From the NCBI GenBank assembly GCA_947454525.1, contig CANGJM010000003.1:62001-126000 (forward strand): a stretch of DNA of 64,000 nt, in the 5' to 3' direction. A program made the translations under genes and the position numbers. Positions 28,517 through 37,109 of this stretch are shown here, one piece after another. Every line of letters starts with the position of its first letter. The first letter of the stretch is position 1. Under the pieces are notes generated by a model, which was given only the letters and a program-made list of their open reading frames with translations, did not search any database and was not told where the DNA came from. The stretch comes from Flavobacteriales bacterium. GTDB lineage: Bacteria; Bacteroidota; Bacteroidia; Flavobacteriales_D; Crocinitomicaceae.

Positions 28517-29080
28517 ATGGGTTCAATTGCTGATTTAATTACCAATTCTAGAAAAAGTAAAAACTTGACACAAGAACAATTAGCTGAATTGTCGAAAGTA
28601 AATTTGAGAACAATTCAGAGAATTGAAAACAATCAAAATACTCCACGAGGATATACATTAAAATTAATATGTGATGTTCTTGAAATTCAGATTCCCAATT
28701 CTGAACCGGAAATATTACCATCCAAAGCAAATCAAATAGAATTAATCATTAATTATTTTTTTCTAGCGCTTATTAATTTGACTTTGATGGTAATTATTGG
28801 TTGGACTACATTAGCTTCTGAAGCTAATGTTCATTCCAAATTTGCAGGTTTTCTACTGAGCTTCTTTATTCCTGTTTTTATTGTTTTTATGACTAATAAC
28901 ATGAGTAAAACTGAAAGACTTTTAAAATTTGGTTCAGGATTTTTACTTTACATCATTTTGTCAATAATAATTGTAGGTTTTCCAGGAGCTTTTATAAGCG
29001 GTTTGCTCCCATGTTTGTCAATTTGCTTACTAACCTTGTTTTATGGAGATAAAATCTTGAGTTATAAAAACTTCGCATAA
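28517..29080 (+). CDS. Membrane-anchored XRE-family transcriptional regulator
   Basis: A 187-residue protein. Residues about 5-60 are an XRE/Cro helix-turn-helix (LITNSRKSKNLTQEQLAEL...NLRTIQRIENNQNTPRGYT). The rest has roughly four hydrophobic segments (about 77-98, 108-128, 138-155, 158-178), so the DNA-binding domain is tethered to the inner membrane. The gene is more AT-rich than its neighbours, suggesting acquisition. No obvious target is adjacent; it may control itself or the following CDF gene, which is inference. Confidence 0.82.
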   Translation: MGSIADLITNSRKSKNLTQEQLAELSKVNLRTIQRIENNQNTPRGYTLKLICDVLEIQIPNSEPEILPSKANQIELIINYFFLALINLTLMVIIGWTTLASEANVHSKFAGFLLSFFIPVFIVFMTNNMSKTERLLKFGSGFLLYIILSIIIVGFPGAFISGLLPCLSICLLTLFYGDKILSYKNFA

Positions 29081-29088
29081 CAGCTGAG

Positions 29089-29129
29089 AAACGCAATCGC
29101 TAGTTTTCGGTAAGATGTGCGTTTTTTTT
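29089..29129 (+). terminator. Putative terminator after the XRE gene
   Basis: AACGCA (29090-29095) can pair with TGCGTT (29118-29123) across a long loop, followed by eight T's. The stem is short, so this is moderate evidence. Confidence 0.5.
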
Positions 29130-29284
29130 CTATTTTCGATTAGGATGATGTTGACCTCTTAGTCGCCATGTCCGAATACGTCTGTCACCTAAATGTTTTA
29201 GGCGACACTTTATTAAGCAACAATTTTTCGACAATAACAAAAGGCATTCTCCCCTGAATGTTAAGATACACATCACATTTTCAT

Positions 29285-29317
29285 AAAAAACGCCCAAGAA
29301 ATTGGGCGTTTTTTTTT
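29285..29317. terminator. Strong hairpin just before the CDF gene
   Basis: AAAAAACGCCCAA pairs with TTGGGCGTTTTTT around GAAA, followed by more T's. It sits only 14 bp before the CDF start. It could end upstream transcription or attenuate CDF expression. Confidence 0.8.
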
Positions 29318-29330
29318 GTACCTTGCGTCC

Positions 29331-30212
29331 GTGAACGAAATTAAAAAAACAGCGAAAAAAACAGCCGTTCTGAGCATCATTACGAACTCAGTCATGGCCG
29401 GAGTAAAAGGTACAGCTGGAGTATTTGGACATTCCGATGCATTGATTGCTGATGCGATTGAATCCACCGCTGACATCTTTGCCAGTTTCTTGGTGCTTTT
29501 TGGGTTGAATTACTCGACAAAACCAGCCGATGATGATCATCCATACGGACACGGGAAAGCGGAAGCACTTGTGACCTTTGCAGTGGTTGGATTCCTGTTG
29601 ATTTCCGCGACAATCATCGCCGTTGAAAGCATTCGAAACCTAAGTGAGCCTCAAGAAAAACCTGCCTTTTTCACTTTATACGTTCTGGGAGCAATTATCT
29701 TGATCAAAGAGCTTTCCTATCAATACGTCAATCGTAAAGCGAAAGAAACGAACTCTTCTTCGCTCAAAGCAGATGCCTGGCATCACAGAAGCGATGCGAT
29801 CTCTTCCGGCATTGCATTTATTGGGATTTCATTGACGTTTATCTTCGGAAAAGGATTCGAGAAAGCCGATGATTGGGCCGCATTAATCGCTTCTGTATTC
29901 ATCGTATACAATGCCTTTTTAATCTTTCGTCCTGCGTTGGGCGAAATCATGGATGAACATATTCACCACGACCTCATTGACGAAATTCGTTTGCATTCAC
30001 TCGAAGTTCCAGGCGTAATGGACACCGAGAAATGTTGGGTGCGTAAAACAGGAATGGTGTATATCGTTGATTTGCACGTAGAAGTCGCTGGCGACATCAG
30101 CGTATTCGACGGACATGAAATTTCACATCGATTAAAAGATCATTTAATGGATTGTATTCCAACGATTGCTGATGTGTTGATTCACATTGAACCAGCGAGA
30201 CAGTTGAATTAA
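29331..30212 (+). CDS. Cation diffusion facilitator (CDF) metal exporter
   Basis: A 293-residue CDF transporter, exporting Zn2+, Mn2+ or Fe2+ by proton exchange. Six membrane helices are followed by a cytoplasmic ferredoxin-like domain (ending HRLKDHLMDCIPTIADVLIHIEP). The metal site is formed by D in SDALIADAIEST (helix 2) and HHRSDAISS (helix 5; HxxxD), and DDHPYGHGKAEAL is the conserved loop. The start is taken as GTG 29331 (VNEIKKTAKKT); an upstream TTG at 29316 is in frame but overlaps the terminator hairpin. A weak -7-like TACCTTGC precedes it. Confidence 0.9.
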   Translation: MNEIKKTAKKTAVLSIITNSVMAGVKGTAGVFGHSDALIADAIESTADIFASFLVLFGLNYSTKPADDDHPYGHGKAEALVTFAVVGFLLISATIIAVESIRNLSEPQEKPAFFTLYVLGAIILIKELSYQYVNRKAKETNSSSLKADAWHHRSDAISSGIAFIGISLTFIFGKGFEKADDWAALIASVFIVYNAFLIFRPALGEIMDEHIHHDLIDEIRLHSLEVPGVMDTEKCWVRKTGMVYIVDLHVEVAGDISVFDGHEISHRLKDHLMDCIPTIADVLIHIEPARQLN

Positions 30213-30213
30213 A

Positions 30214-30558
30214 CTATCCCTTTTTCTTCGTTTGCGTATAGCCTTCTTTTACGAGTAAATCGTAAATTTTGTCCTTGAAATTCCCTTGAATCAAAATCTC
30301 GTTGTCCTTTACGGTACCTCCTACCCCGCATTTACTTTTCAATAACTTCCCGAGATCTTTCAGGTCGTCTTCTGTCCCTGTGAATCCTTCGATTAAGGTC
30401 ACTTCTTTCCCAGCGCGCTGTTTGCGGTCGATGGACACGTATAATCTTTGCTGATTATTCGCTAACGTATCGGGTTCATCCTCCGATTCATGTTGAAATT
30501 GAAAATCTGGATTCGTTGAATACACAACATTTACACGGCTCTTTTCTTTCTTTGACAT
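30214..30558 (-). CDS. yciH: SUI1/YciH-like translation initiation factor
   Basis: A 114-residue protein of the SUI1/eIF1 family. The conserved core RKQRAGKEVTLIEGF...LGKLLKSKCGVGGTVKDNEI...GNFKDKIYDLL is the eIF1 fold; bacterial YciH members influence start-site fidelity or repress translation under stress. The frame extends 6 codons upstream, but MSKKEKSRVNVVYST at 30558 matches homologues. Convergent with the CDF gene, only 1 bp between stops. Confidence 0.9.
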   Translation of the reverse strand: MSKKEKSRVNVVYSTNPDFQFQHESEDEPDTLANNQQRLYVSIDRKQRAGKEVTLIEGFTGTEDDLKDLGKLLKSKCGVGGTVKDNEILIQGNFKDKIYDLLVKEGYTQTKKKG

Positions 30559-30646
30559 AAACAAATGTACAAACAACTCCGAAATTCAATCCACTTCAAC
30601 AATAATTTCGATGAATTAAAGTTATGTATAAGCTAACCTTTATCTC

Positions 30647-31354
30647 ATGAAGAATCCACCCTATCAAATTCCAAAGCCATCCATCAAAATGTGGGCAGAG
30701 GACGACCGTCCACGAGAAAAATTGCTGTTAAAAGGCAAGGCAAGCCTATCTGATGCGGAATTACTTGCGATTCTAATCGGAACCGGTTACCGCAATAAAA
30801 GCGCCTTGGATTTAGCGCAAGATGTGTTGGATCACGGACAAAACGACTGGCATAAAATCAGTAAAATGTCCGCCATCGAACTCATGAAAATCAAAGGACT
30901 TGGTCCAGCAAAGGCCATCAACATCATTTCCGCTTTAGAAATCGGAAACCGAAAAGCAGCAACGGTAATTCCAGCCAAAACCAAAGTGAGGAGTTCTAAA
31001 ATGATTTACGATCATTTAAAACAGCATTTTTCGGGACTTCCTCACGAAGAATTCTACGTTGTTTACCTCAATTTTGCCAACGAAATCATTGAAACAAAAC
31101 AACTTTCAATCGGAGGAATGACGAGTACCGTTGTCGATGGGAAGTTGCTTTTTCATTATGCTCTCGCCTGTCAAGCAACTGGATTTATCTTGAGTCACAA
31201 CCATCCGAGTGGACATATTGGTCCAAGTGAAGCCGACCGAAAACTGACAAATAAAATGCGGGATTTCGCTAAACTCATCGACATGCAGTTAATTGACCAC
31301 CTGATTTTCACAGATAATGGTTATTTTAGCTTCGCCGATGAAGGCCTTCTTTGA
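30647..31354 (+). CDS. radC: RadC-family JAB/MPN domain protein
   Basis: A 235-residue RadC homologue. An N-terminal helix-hairpin-helix region (MKIKGLGPAKAINIISALEIG, about 80-100) is followed by the JAB metalloprotease-like domain with the HNHPSGHIGPSEAD zinc motif (about 184-197) and its upstream Glu. Despite the name, a repair role is doubtful and the biochemical function is unknown. Followed with a very short gap by wecB. Confidence 0.93.
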   Translation: MKNPPYQIPKPSIKMWAEDDRPREKLLLKGKASLSDAELLAILIGTGYRNKSALDLAQDVLDHGQNDWHKISKMSAIELMKIKGLGPAKAINIISALEIGNRKAATVIPAKTKVRSSKMIYDHLKQHFSGLPHEEFYVVYLNFANEIIETKQLSIGGMTSTVVDGKLLFHYALACQATGFILSHNHPSGHIGPSEADRKLTNKMRDFAKLIDMQLIDHLIFTDNGYFSFADEGLL

Positions 31355-31356
31355 AT

Positions 31357-32514
31357 ATGACAATAAAAAAAATCATAACCGTTATTGGGGCTCGTCCCCA
31401 AATCATTAAAGCTGCCGCGATAAGCCGCGCTATTTCAAGTCATTACTCCGATCAATTGGAGGAGTTTATTGTCCATACGGGACAACACTACGACGAAAAC
31501 ATGTCCGAAGTCTTCTTTAACGAGCTTGGCATACCGAAACCTGCGTTCAACTTAAATGTTGGAAGTGGTTCACATGGCGCCATGACAGCAAAAATGATGG
31601 ACGGACTGGAATCCTTATTTCAAACAGAAAAACCGGATGCGGTGTTGGTCTACGGAGATACGAATTCAACACTTGCCGCAGCATTGGCCGCAGCAAAAAT
31701 TCACATCCCCGTGATACACGTTGAAGCCGGACTCCGAAGTTTTAACAAGTCCATGCCAGAGGAATTGAACCGCATTGCTTGTGATCACATGAGTTCCTTG
31801 CTGTTTTCGCCAACGAAAGCGGGAATGGATAATTTAAAGAACGAAGGATTTGACTTAACACCATCCAAAAAAGCACATATTGATCGTCCAAACATTTATC
31901 ACTGTGGCGACGTCATGTACGATAACAGCTTGTTTTTCTCTGAACTATCCGAGGAGAAATCTACGGTTTTGGCAGAAAATAACTTGACGAAAAACCAATT
32001 TGTTCTCTGTACCATCCACCGAGATACGAATACGGATGATGCGAAAAACCTCCACGCCATTTTCAGTGCCTTACTTCAGATACAACAAGAATCCAATTTG
32101 GACATTCTTTTGCCCCTGCATCCACGGACAAAAAAGAAAATGGAAGAATTGTTAAGTCCTGAATTGCAGGCTCAAATGTCGGCTTCAAATGGATTTAAAA
32201 TCATTCCACCGGCTGGATTCCTGGACATCATTGCGTTAGAAAAGAATGCGCGCATCATTGTTACCGATAGTGGTGGACTTCAAAAAGAAGCGTTTTTCTT
32301 CAAAAAACCGTGCGTCATCTTGCGAGAACAGACCGAATGGATTGAAATCGTTGAGAATGGAAATGCGCGTTTAGCCGGATCCAATCAAGAATTAATTGTT
32401 CGCAGTAGCCGAGAAATGCTCGAAAAAACAGACTTTACTTATCCGAATTTATTCGGTGATGGTGCAGCAGCATCGTTCATCTGTCAAAAAATTATGGAGG
32501 AGTTATTATGCTAA
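31357..32514 (+). CDS. wecB: UDP-N-acetylglucosamine 2-epimerase (non-hydrolysing)
   Basis: A 385-residue GT-B-fold epimerase producing UDP-ManNAc for surface polysaccharide. Motifs: IGARPQIIKAAAISRAI at the N-terminus, VLVYGDTNSTLAAALAA, HVEAGLRS and the UDP-binding TDSGGLQKEAFFF near residue 300. Start chosen as ATG 31357 (an in-frame TTG lies 2 codons upstream, overlapping radC). It overlaps the next gene, a polysaccharide deacetylase, by 7 bp; together they suggest extracellular polysaccharide production. Confidence 0.92.
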   Translation: MTIKKIITVIGARPQIIKAAAISRAISSHYSDQLEEFIVHTGQHYDENMSEVFFNELGIPKPAFNLNVGSGSHGAMTAKMMDGLESLFQTEKPDAVLVYGDTNSTLAAALAAAKIHIPVIHVEAGLRSFNKSMPEELNRIACDHMSSLLFSPTKAGMDNLKNEGFDLTPSKKAHIDRPNIYHCGDVMYDNSLFFSELSEEKSTVLAENNLTKNQFVLCTIHRDTNTDDAKNLHAIFSALLQIQQESNLDILLPLHPRTKKKMEELLSPELQAQMSASNGFKIIPPAGFLDIIALEKNARIIVTDSGGLQKEAFFFKKPCVILREQTEWIEIVENGNARLAGSNQELIVRSSREMLEKTDFTYPNLFGDGAAASFICQKIMEELLC

Positions 32515-33803
32515 CCATTTACGTTGACCAAATATCTACTCGCCTTCAATACACCCTAAACTTTGTCTTAGAACAGAGAGGACTTGACTTTCAAATAACC
32601 AACGACTTTAGGCAATTTGAACAAGTGGACGGATGGAAACTCAATTATTCCGAGCGACACTTTGACGATGTCGTGCAGTTGATTCCTAGTACCTTGTTAT
32701 TCGAAGAAACGATTGTACCCTATGAAATCACGACGGAATTATTCCATAAAGAGGAATGTTTTTGTCTGAATGGAATCACCGATCCATTAGCCAGTATCTT
32801 TTTTACGCTGTCACGAATGGAAGAATACCTTTCTGACGATGAAGACAACCTTGGACGATTCATCGGAAAAAACAGTTTGTTGTTTCAATACAATTGGCAT
32901 GAAAAAGCCATGTGTGATCGATGGAGCGTTGATTTCTTGCTCTTTTTGAAAGACCGTTGTCAGTTGAAATGGCATCCTAAATTATCACTTGTTGAATCCA
33001 TTGCAACCTTTGACATTGACAACGCCTTTGCGTATTTGTATAAGAACACACTTCGTACACAACTTGCGACAGCAAAGGACTTACTTCTCAACCGAAAAGA
33101 CCGAATTTCGGATCGAAAAAGAGTTCTCGCAGGAGAAGTTAAAGATCCATACGATACCTTTGATTTTATTCAAACATTGGCACTTTCCGGAGCAAACGTA
33201 CTCGTTTTCTGGTTACTTGGCGACTATGGAACCTTTGATAAGAACATTCCACATACACAGGAAGACCAGCGTGCCTTGATTCAAAAAATGACGGAATTCA
33301 TCGAAATTGGCATTCATGCCAGTTTTGGATCGAATGATTCTGAATACCAATTAGGCGTTGAAATTCAACGATTGCATCAAATCACGAATCAGTCCGTTAC
33401 GAAAAATAGACAGCACTTCTTGATGTTGAATCTTCCTTATACATACCAAGCACTCATTCGTCAAAACATCACCGACGATTATTCGATGGGCTATGCAGAT
33501 ATTGCTGGATTTAGAGCAGGAACTGCCCGAGTGTTCAATTGGTTCGATTTACACACAAACGACACCACCTCTTTGCGTGTTCATCCGTTTACGTACATGG
33601 ATGGAACTTTACACGAATATTTGAAACTAAGTCCAGCAGAGGCTAAAATGAAAATCAAATCCTTGTATCAAGAAGTTTGTCAAAACGGTGGACAATTCTC
33701 CTACATTTGGCACAATGAAACGATTGGTGATTACGCACATTGGAAAGGTTGGAAAGATGTTTTTACGTATACCATCAATTTGAATCAAACGGATTTTATT
33801 TAA
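32508..33803 (+). CDS. Polysaccharide deacetylase family protein (DUF7033-type)
   Basis: A 431-residue cytoplasmic protein of the Bacteroidota-specific polysaccharide deacetylase-like group. The N-terminal ~150 residues correspond to DUF7033. The NodB-like barrel shows ATFDIDNAF (metal-Asp motif, about 165-173), EIGIHASFGS (second motif with His, about 266-275) and YADIAGFRAGTARVF (about 326-340). No signal peptide, unlike secreted deacetylases. Overlap with wecB (7 bp) supports a joint role in a surface sugar polymer. Confidence 0.82.
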   Translation: MLTIYVDQISTRLQYTLNFVLEQRGLDFQITNDFRQFEQVDGWKLNYSERHFDDVVQLIPSTLLFEETIVPYEITTELFHKEECFCLNGITDPLASIFFTLSRMEEYLSDDEDNLGRFIGKNSLLFQYNWHEKAMCDRWSVDFLLFLKDRCQLKWHPKLSLVESIATFDIDNAFAYLYKNTLRTQLATAKDLLLNRKDRISDRKRVLAGEVKDPYDTFDFIQTLALSGANVLVFWLLGDYGTFDKNIPHTQEDQRALIQKMTEFIEIGIHASFGSNDSEYQLGVEIQRLHQITNQSVTKNRQHFLMLNLPYTYQALIRQNITDDYSMGYADIAGFRAGTARVFNWFDLHTNDTTSLRVHPFTYMDGTLHEYLKLSPAEAKMKIKSLYQEVCQNGGQFSYIWHNETIGDYAHWKGWKDVFTYTINLNQTDFI

Positions 33804-33812
33804 ACCATAGAA

Positions 33813-34058
33813 ATGAAACGTTTTTTAATTATCGGTATTTTACTCATCACCTTCAGTTCATGCAAACGTGAATGTTTGAAGAATCAAGAAGCAGCCTGTT
33901 TGGAACAAGCTCCTGATGGAACGACGTGTCAAGCATACTGGGAAAGTTGGGTATACAACCCAGAAACTGATAATTGCGAGTTTAAAGGCTACAGCGGCTG
34001 TAGTCCAATTGGATTTGAAACGGAGGCTGCATGTGAAGATTGCGAGTGCCACAACTAA
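33813..34058 (+). CDS. Small Cys-rich lipoprotein resembling a Kunitz/BPTI domain
   Basis: An 81-residue lipoprotein: MKRFLIIGILLITFSSC with C17 as the lipidated Cys. The mature 64 residues carry seven further cysteines. C29, C39, C55, C63, C74 and C77/C79 follow Kunitz order: spacing C39-15-C55-7-C63 is identical to BPTI C14-C30-C38, and residues 39-63 contain C-x-A-x(4)-W-x-Y-N-x(2)-T and Y-x-G-C as in Kunitz inhibitors. The C29-C39 spacing is one longer and the C63-C74 loop two shorter than in BPTI. If folded so, it would be a cell-envelope serine-protease inhibitor; this is inference. Confidence 0.7.
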   Translation: MKRFLIIGILLITFSSCKRECLKNQEAACLEQAPDGTTCQAYWESWVYNPETDNCEFKGYSGCSPIGFETEAACEDCECHN

Positions 34059-34068
34059 CATTACTGCG

Positions 34069-34413
34069 ATGAAACGAATTATTTTATTACCTCTTTTTCT
34101 TTGCTACTTATTGACTGCTTGTGAAAAGCCCGATTTGGCCATTGCAGTTCCAAATTGCATTGAAAACAAAATTCAGGACATTCAAAACGCACCTGTTGAA
34201 AATCCACCGAAAGAAGTATGGTTGTGGGAATACAATGGCGTCAGTTACTATTACTTTACGGCTGCGTGTTGTGATCAATTTAGTGAACTGTACGATGCAG
34301 ACTGTAATTTAGTTTGTGCACCGGATGGAGGATTCAGCGGAATGGGTGATGGAAATTGTGTTCCAGGAATTTTGAATGCGACGAAAACCTTAATTTGGAA
34401 AGATCCTCGTTGA
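34069..34413 (+). CDS. DUF6970-type small lipoprotein
   Basis: A 114-residue predicted lipoprotein; signal MKRIILLPLFLCYLLTAC with C18 lipidated. The mature region ENKIQDIQNAPVENPPKEVW...YYYFTAACCDQFSELYDADCNLVCAPDGGFSGMGDGNC matches DUF6970 as I know it. Function unknown; cysteine-rich as its upstream neighbour, from which it is separated by 10 bp. The start ATG 34069 is preferred over an open frame reaching back to 33916, because only it gives the lipoprotein signal. Confidence 0.75.
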   Translation: MKRIILLPLFLCYLLTACEKPDLAIAVPNCIENKIQDIQNAPVENPPKEVWLWEYNGVSYYYFTAACCDQFSELYDADCNLVCAPDGGFSGMGDGNCVPGILNATKTLIWKDPR

Positions 34414-35235
34414 TTAGTAAAAACAGATCTTCTCTCGACCAAGTCGCAGGGCGATGGTCATTCCAGAATAAACGTACCAATCTTTTGTTGCTGGATTCCC
34501 TCTCACACCGTATTTAGATCCATCTAAGCTGCGATTTGATAAATCAGCAGCCATTTGTGACACTTCCTTATCAATGACCTTAGAGTTAGCATACGTAGCT
34601 GAACCGACATCATCCAAATAATCGGTGAATGTTTTGCGGATGGCCAAATCAAAATTAACCGTCAATTTATTCCCGATGGCAAACTTCACCCCCATTCCGA
34701 GTGGAACGCATAATTGGTAATTTCTGTATGGTTTTCTGTTTGCAATCGATGTTCCTTGTCCTTCGGTGGACATCGGCTGCAAGGCCACTAAGGAATCCTT
34801 GTACATCGCCATTGGATTCATGTAAAATCCACCCAATTGAGCTAACAAGTAAACGGTACCGGCATTTTTATTTCCTTTCCCAAAGGTAAACGGAACGTAA
34901 TGGAATTCTAGTCCACCGGCAACTTCGTGAATAACGGAGCGAAACTCAAGGTTTCTATTGACAAACAGCGGATTCGAGCTTTCTTTGTCGTACGCTTCTA
35001 CTTTTCCGTAGAGGTAGTTAAAACGCAGGGTAATTCTTGGTTGCAAATTGTAGCGGTACATGAGTCCACCAGACCAATTGCTTTGATAAAAAGGTTTAAA
35101 CTGATTGAGGTCCCCGATGTAATACATCTGTCCCACATTCAAACCAAATTCTGACTTAGAAAAAAAAGTCTTGCGCTGGGCTCTAAAGCTTCCAACGCAA
35201 GACAATATAAGAAACATAAAAATCAGTTTTCGCAT
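34414..35235 (-). CDS. DUF6089 family outer-membrane barrel protein
   Basis: A 273-residue protein with signal peptide (MRKLIFMFLILSCVGSFRAQ) and a transmembrane beta-barrel pattern. FGLNVGQMYYIGDLN (about 30-44) and the later strand-rich segments (YLLAQLGGFYMNP, VPLGMGVKFAIGNKLTVNFD) are typical of DUF6089. Members sit in the outer membrane of Bacteroidota; exact role unknown. It follows typA by 31 bp on the same strand. Confidence 0.82.
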   Translation of the reverse strand: MRKLIFMFLILSCVGSFRAQRKTFFSKSEFGLNVGQMYYIGDLNQFKPFYQSNWSGGLMYRYNLQPRITLRFNYLYGKVEAYDKESSNPLFVNRNLEFRSVIHEVAGGLEFHYVPFTFGKGNKNAGTVYLLAQLGGFYMNPMAMYKDSLVALQPMSTEGQGTSIANRKPYRNYQLCVPLGMGVKFAIGNKLTVNFDLAIRKTFTDYLDDVGSATYANSKVIDKEVSQMAADLSNRSLDGSKYGVRGNPATKDWYVYSGMTIALRLGREKICFY

Positions 35236-35266
35236 CGTAGTTGATAACGTATAAACTTACAATTTA

Positions 35267-37066
35267 TTACGCTTTTCCGCCACGTTTACGATCTCCTTCT
35301 TTCAAAAAGATTTTACGGATACGTAAGTTTTTAGGTGTAACCTCCACGTATTCATCGGATTGAATGTATTCTAAACACTCTTCCAAGCTAAATACTTTCG
35401 GTGGAGCCAAACGAACTTTGTCATCAGAACCTGATGCACGCATGTTCGTCAGTTTCTTTGTTTTCGTTACATTCACACACAAGTCACCTGCACGAGAGTT
35501 CTCACCGATTACTTGTCCTTCGTAAATATTCTCATTTGGCGCGATAAAGAATTTACCACGTTCTTGAAGGTTATTTAAAGAGAATGGAATAGATGTACCT
35601 TGTTCCAAAGAAATCAATGATCCATTTTGACGACCTGGAATCTCACCTTTGTACGGTTGGTATTCCAAGAAACGGTGATTCATAATTGCTTCACCAGCTG
35701 TTTGTGTCAATAGGTAGTTACGTAAACCGATAATACCACGAGAAGGGATTTCAAAAGTAACGATCATACGTTCTCCTTTCGGAACCATATTTTTCATTTC
35801 TCCTTTACGACGTGTCACTGCTTCAACAGCTGTTCCACTGTGCGTTTCAGGTAAATCGATTGTCAATTCTTCAATCGGCTCACATTTCACACCGTCAACC
35901 TCTTTAATGATTACTTGTGGTTGCCCAACCTGTAATTCATACCCTTCACGACGCATCGTTTCGATTAATACAGATAAATGCAATACACCACGACCGAATA
36001 CCATCCACTTGTCTGCTTTGTCCGTATCGTGAACACGCATCGCTAAGTTTTTCTCCAATTCTTTTGTCAAACGGTCAGAAATATGACGTGACGTCACAAA
36101 CTTACCTTCTTTACCGAAGAATGGTGAATCGTTAATGGAGAACAACATACTCATCGTAGGCTCATCCATTTTGATGGTTGGAAGTGGCTCTGGATTTTCA
36201 GCATCACAAATCGAATCTCCAATCTCGAATCCTTCGATACCTGTTACAGCACAAAGGTCTCCAGCTTGAACTTCCGTCACTTTCATGCGCTCAATTCCTT
36301 CAAAAACAAACACTTCTTTGATTCTGTGTTTTTCTAAACGTCCGTCTGATTTCGACAAGATGATCGGTTGGTTTTCTTTCAGAACACCTCTCGACAAACG
36401 TCCAATCGCGATACGACCAACATATGAAGAGAAGTCCAAAGAAGTCACCAACATTTGTGTATTTCCTTCCTCGATAATACGTGGTGGGAAATATGCAAGA
36501 ATACGATCTAACAAAGGAGTGATGGTGTCGGTTGGAGTTTTCCAATCTTCAGACATCCAACCATTTTTCGCTGAACCATAAATGGTCGGGAAATCTAATT
36601 GTTCCTCGTTTGCGTCTAATTCGAACATGAGGTCGAATACTTTTTCGTGTACTTCTTCTGGTGTACAGTTTTCTTTGTCTACCTTGTTGATTACCAACAA
36701 TGGTTTCAATCCCAAAGAAAGAGCTTTTTGCAAAACGAAACGTGTTTGTGGCATTGGACCTTCAAAGGCATCCACCAAAATACACACTCCATCCGCCATG
36801 TTCAATACACGTTCAACCTCTCCTCCAAAGTCGGCGTGACCTGGGGTATCAATGATGTTGATTTTCGTTCCTTTATAGGTTACAGAAACATTTTTAGAGA
36901 CGATGGTGATTCCACGCTCGCGCTCTAAATCATTGTTATCCATGATCAAGTCACCTGTTGGACGATCACGTTCGTTGATCATTGTTCCTGCTTCAATGAT
37001 TTTATCCACCAATGTTGTTTTACCGTGGTCAACGTGTGCAATGATGGCGATATTTCTAATTTCCAT
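35267..37066 (-). CDS. typA: Ribosome-associated GTPase TypA/BipA
   Basis: A 599-residue translational GTPase. G1 AHVDHGKTTLVDKI (10-23), G2 RERGITI, G3 DTPGHADFGGEV and G4 INKVDKENCTP are all intact, followed by EF-G-like domains and the BipA-specific C-terminal domain. It acts on ribosome assembly and stress/low-temperature growth. It starts 43 bp after deaD, another ribosome/RNA factor, so deaD-typA form a cold/ribosome-assembly transcript. Confidence 0.97.
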   Translation of the reverse strand: MEIRNIAIIAHVDHGKTTLVDKIIEAGTMINERDRPTGDLIMDNNDLERERGITIVSKNVSVTYKGTKINIIDTPGHADFGGEVERVLNMADGVCILVDAFEGPMPQTRFVLQKALSLGLKPLLVINKVDKENCTPEEVHEKVFDLMFELDANEEQLDFPTIYGSAKNGWMSEDWKTPTDTITPLLDRILAYFPPRIIEEGNTQMLVTSLDFSSYVGRIAIGRLSRGVLKENQPIILSKSDGRLEKHRIKEVFVFEGIERMKVTEVQAGDLCAVTGIEGFEIGDSICDAENPEPLPTIKMDEPTMSMLFSINDSPFFGKEGKFVTSRHISDRLTKELEKNLAMRVHDTDKADKWMVFGRGVLHLSVLIETMRREGYELQVGQPQVIIKEVDGVKCEPIEELTIDLPETHSGTAVEAVTRRKGEMKNMVPKGERMIVTFEIPSRGIIGLRNYLLTQTAGEAIMNHRFLEYQPYKGEIPGRQNGSLISLEQGTSIPFSLNNLQERGKFFIAPNENIYEGQVIGENSRAGDLCVNVTKTKKLTNMRASGSDDKVRLAPPKVFSLEECLEYIQSDEYVEVTPKNLRIRKIFLKEGDRKRGGKA

Positions 37067-37109
37067 AATACTATTATGATTTTTTGTAGCTACTTAATTG
37101 AGTTTCTAA

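Noticed and set aside
29076-29130. Integron attC-like GCATAACAGC after the XRE gene
   Set aside because: The RYYYAAC and GTTRRRY core sites are not both present; no cassette array follows.
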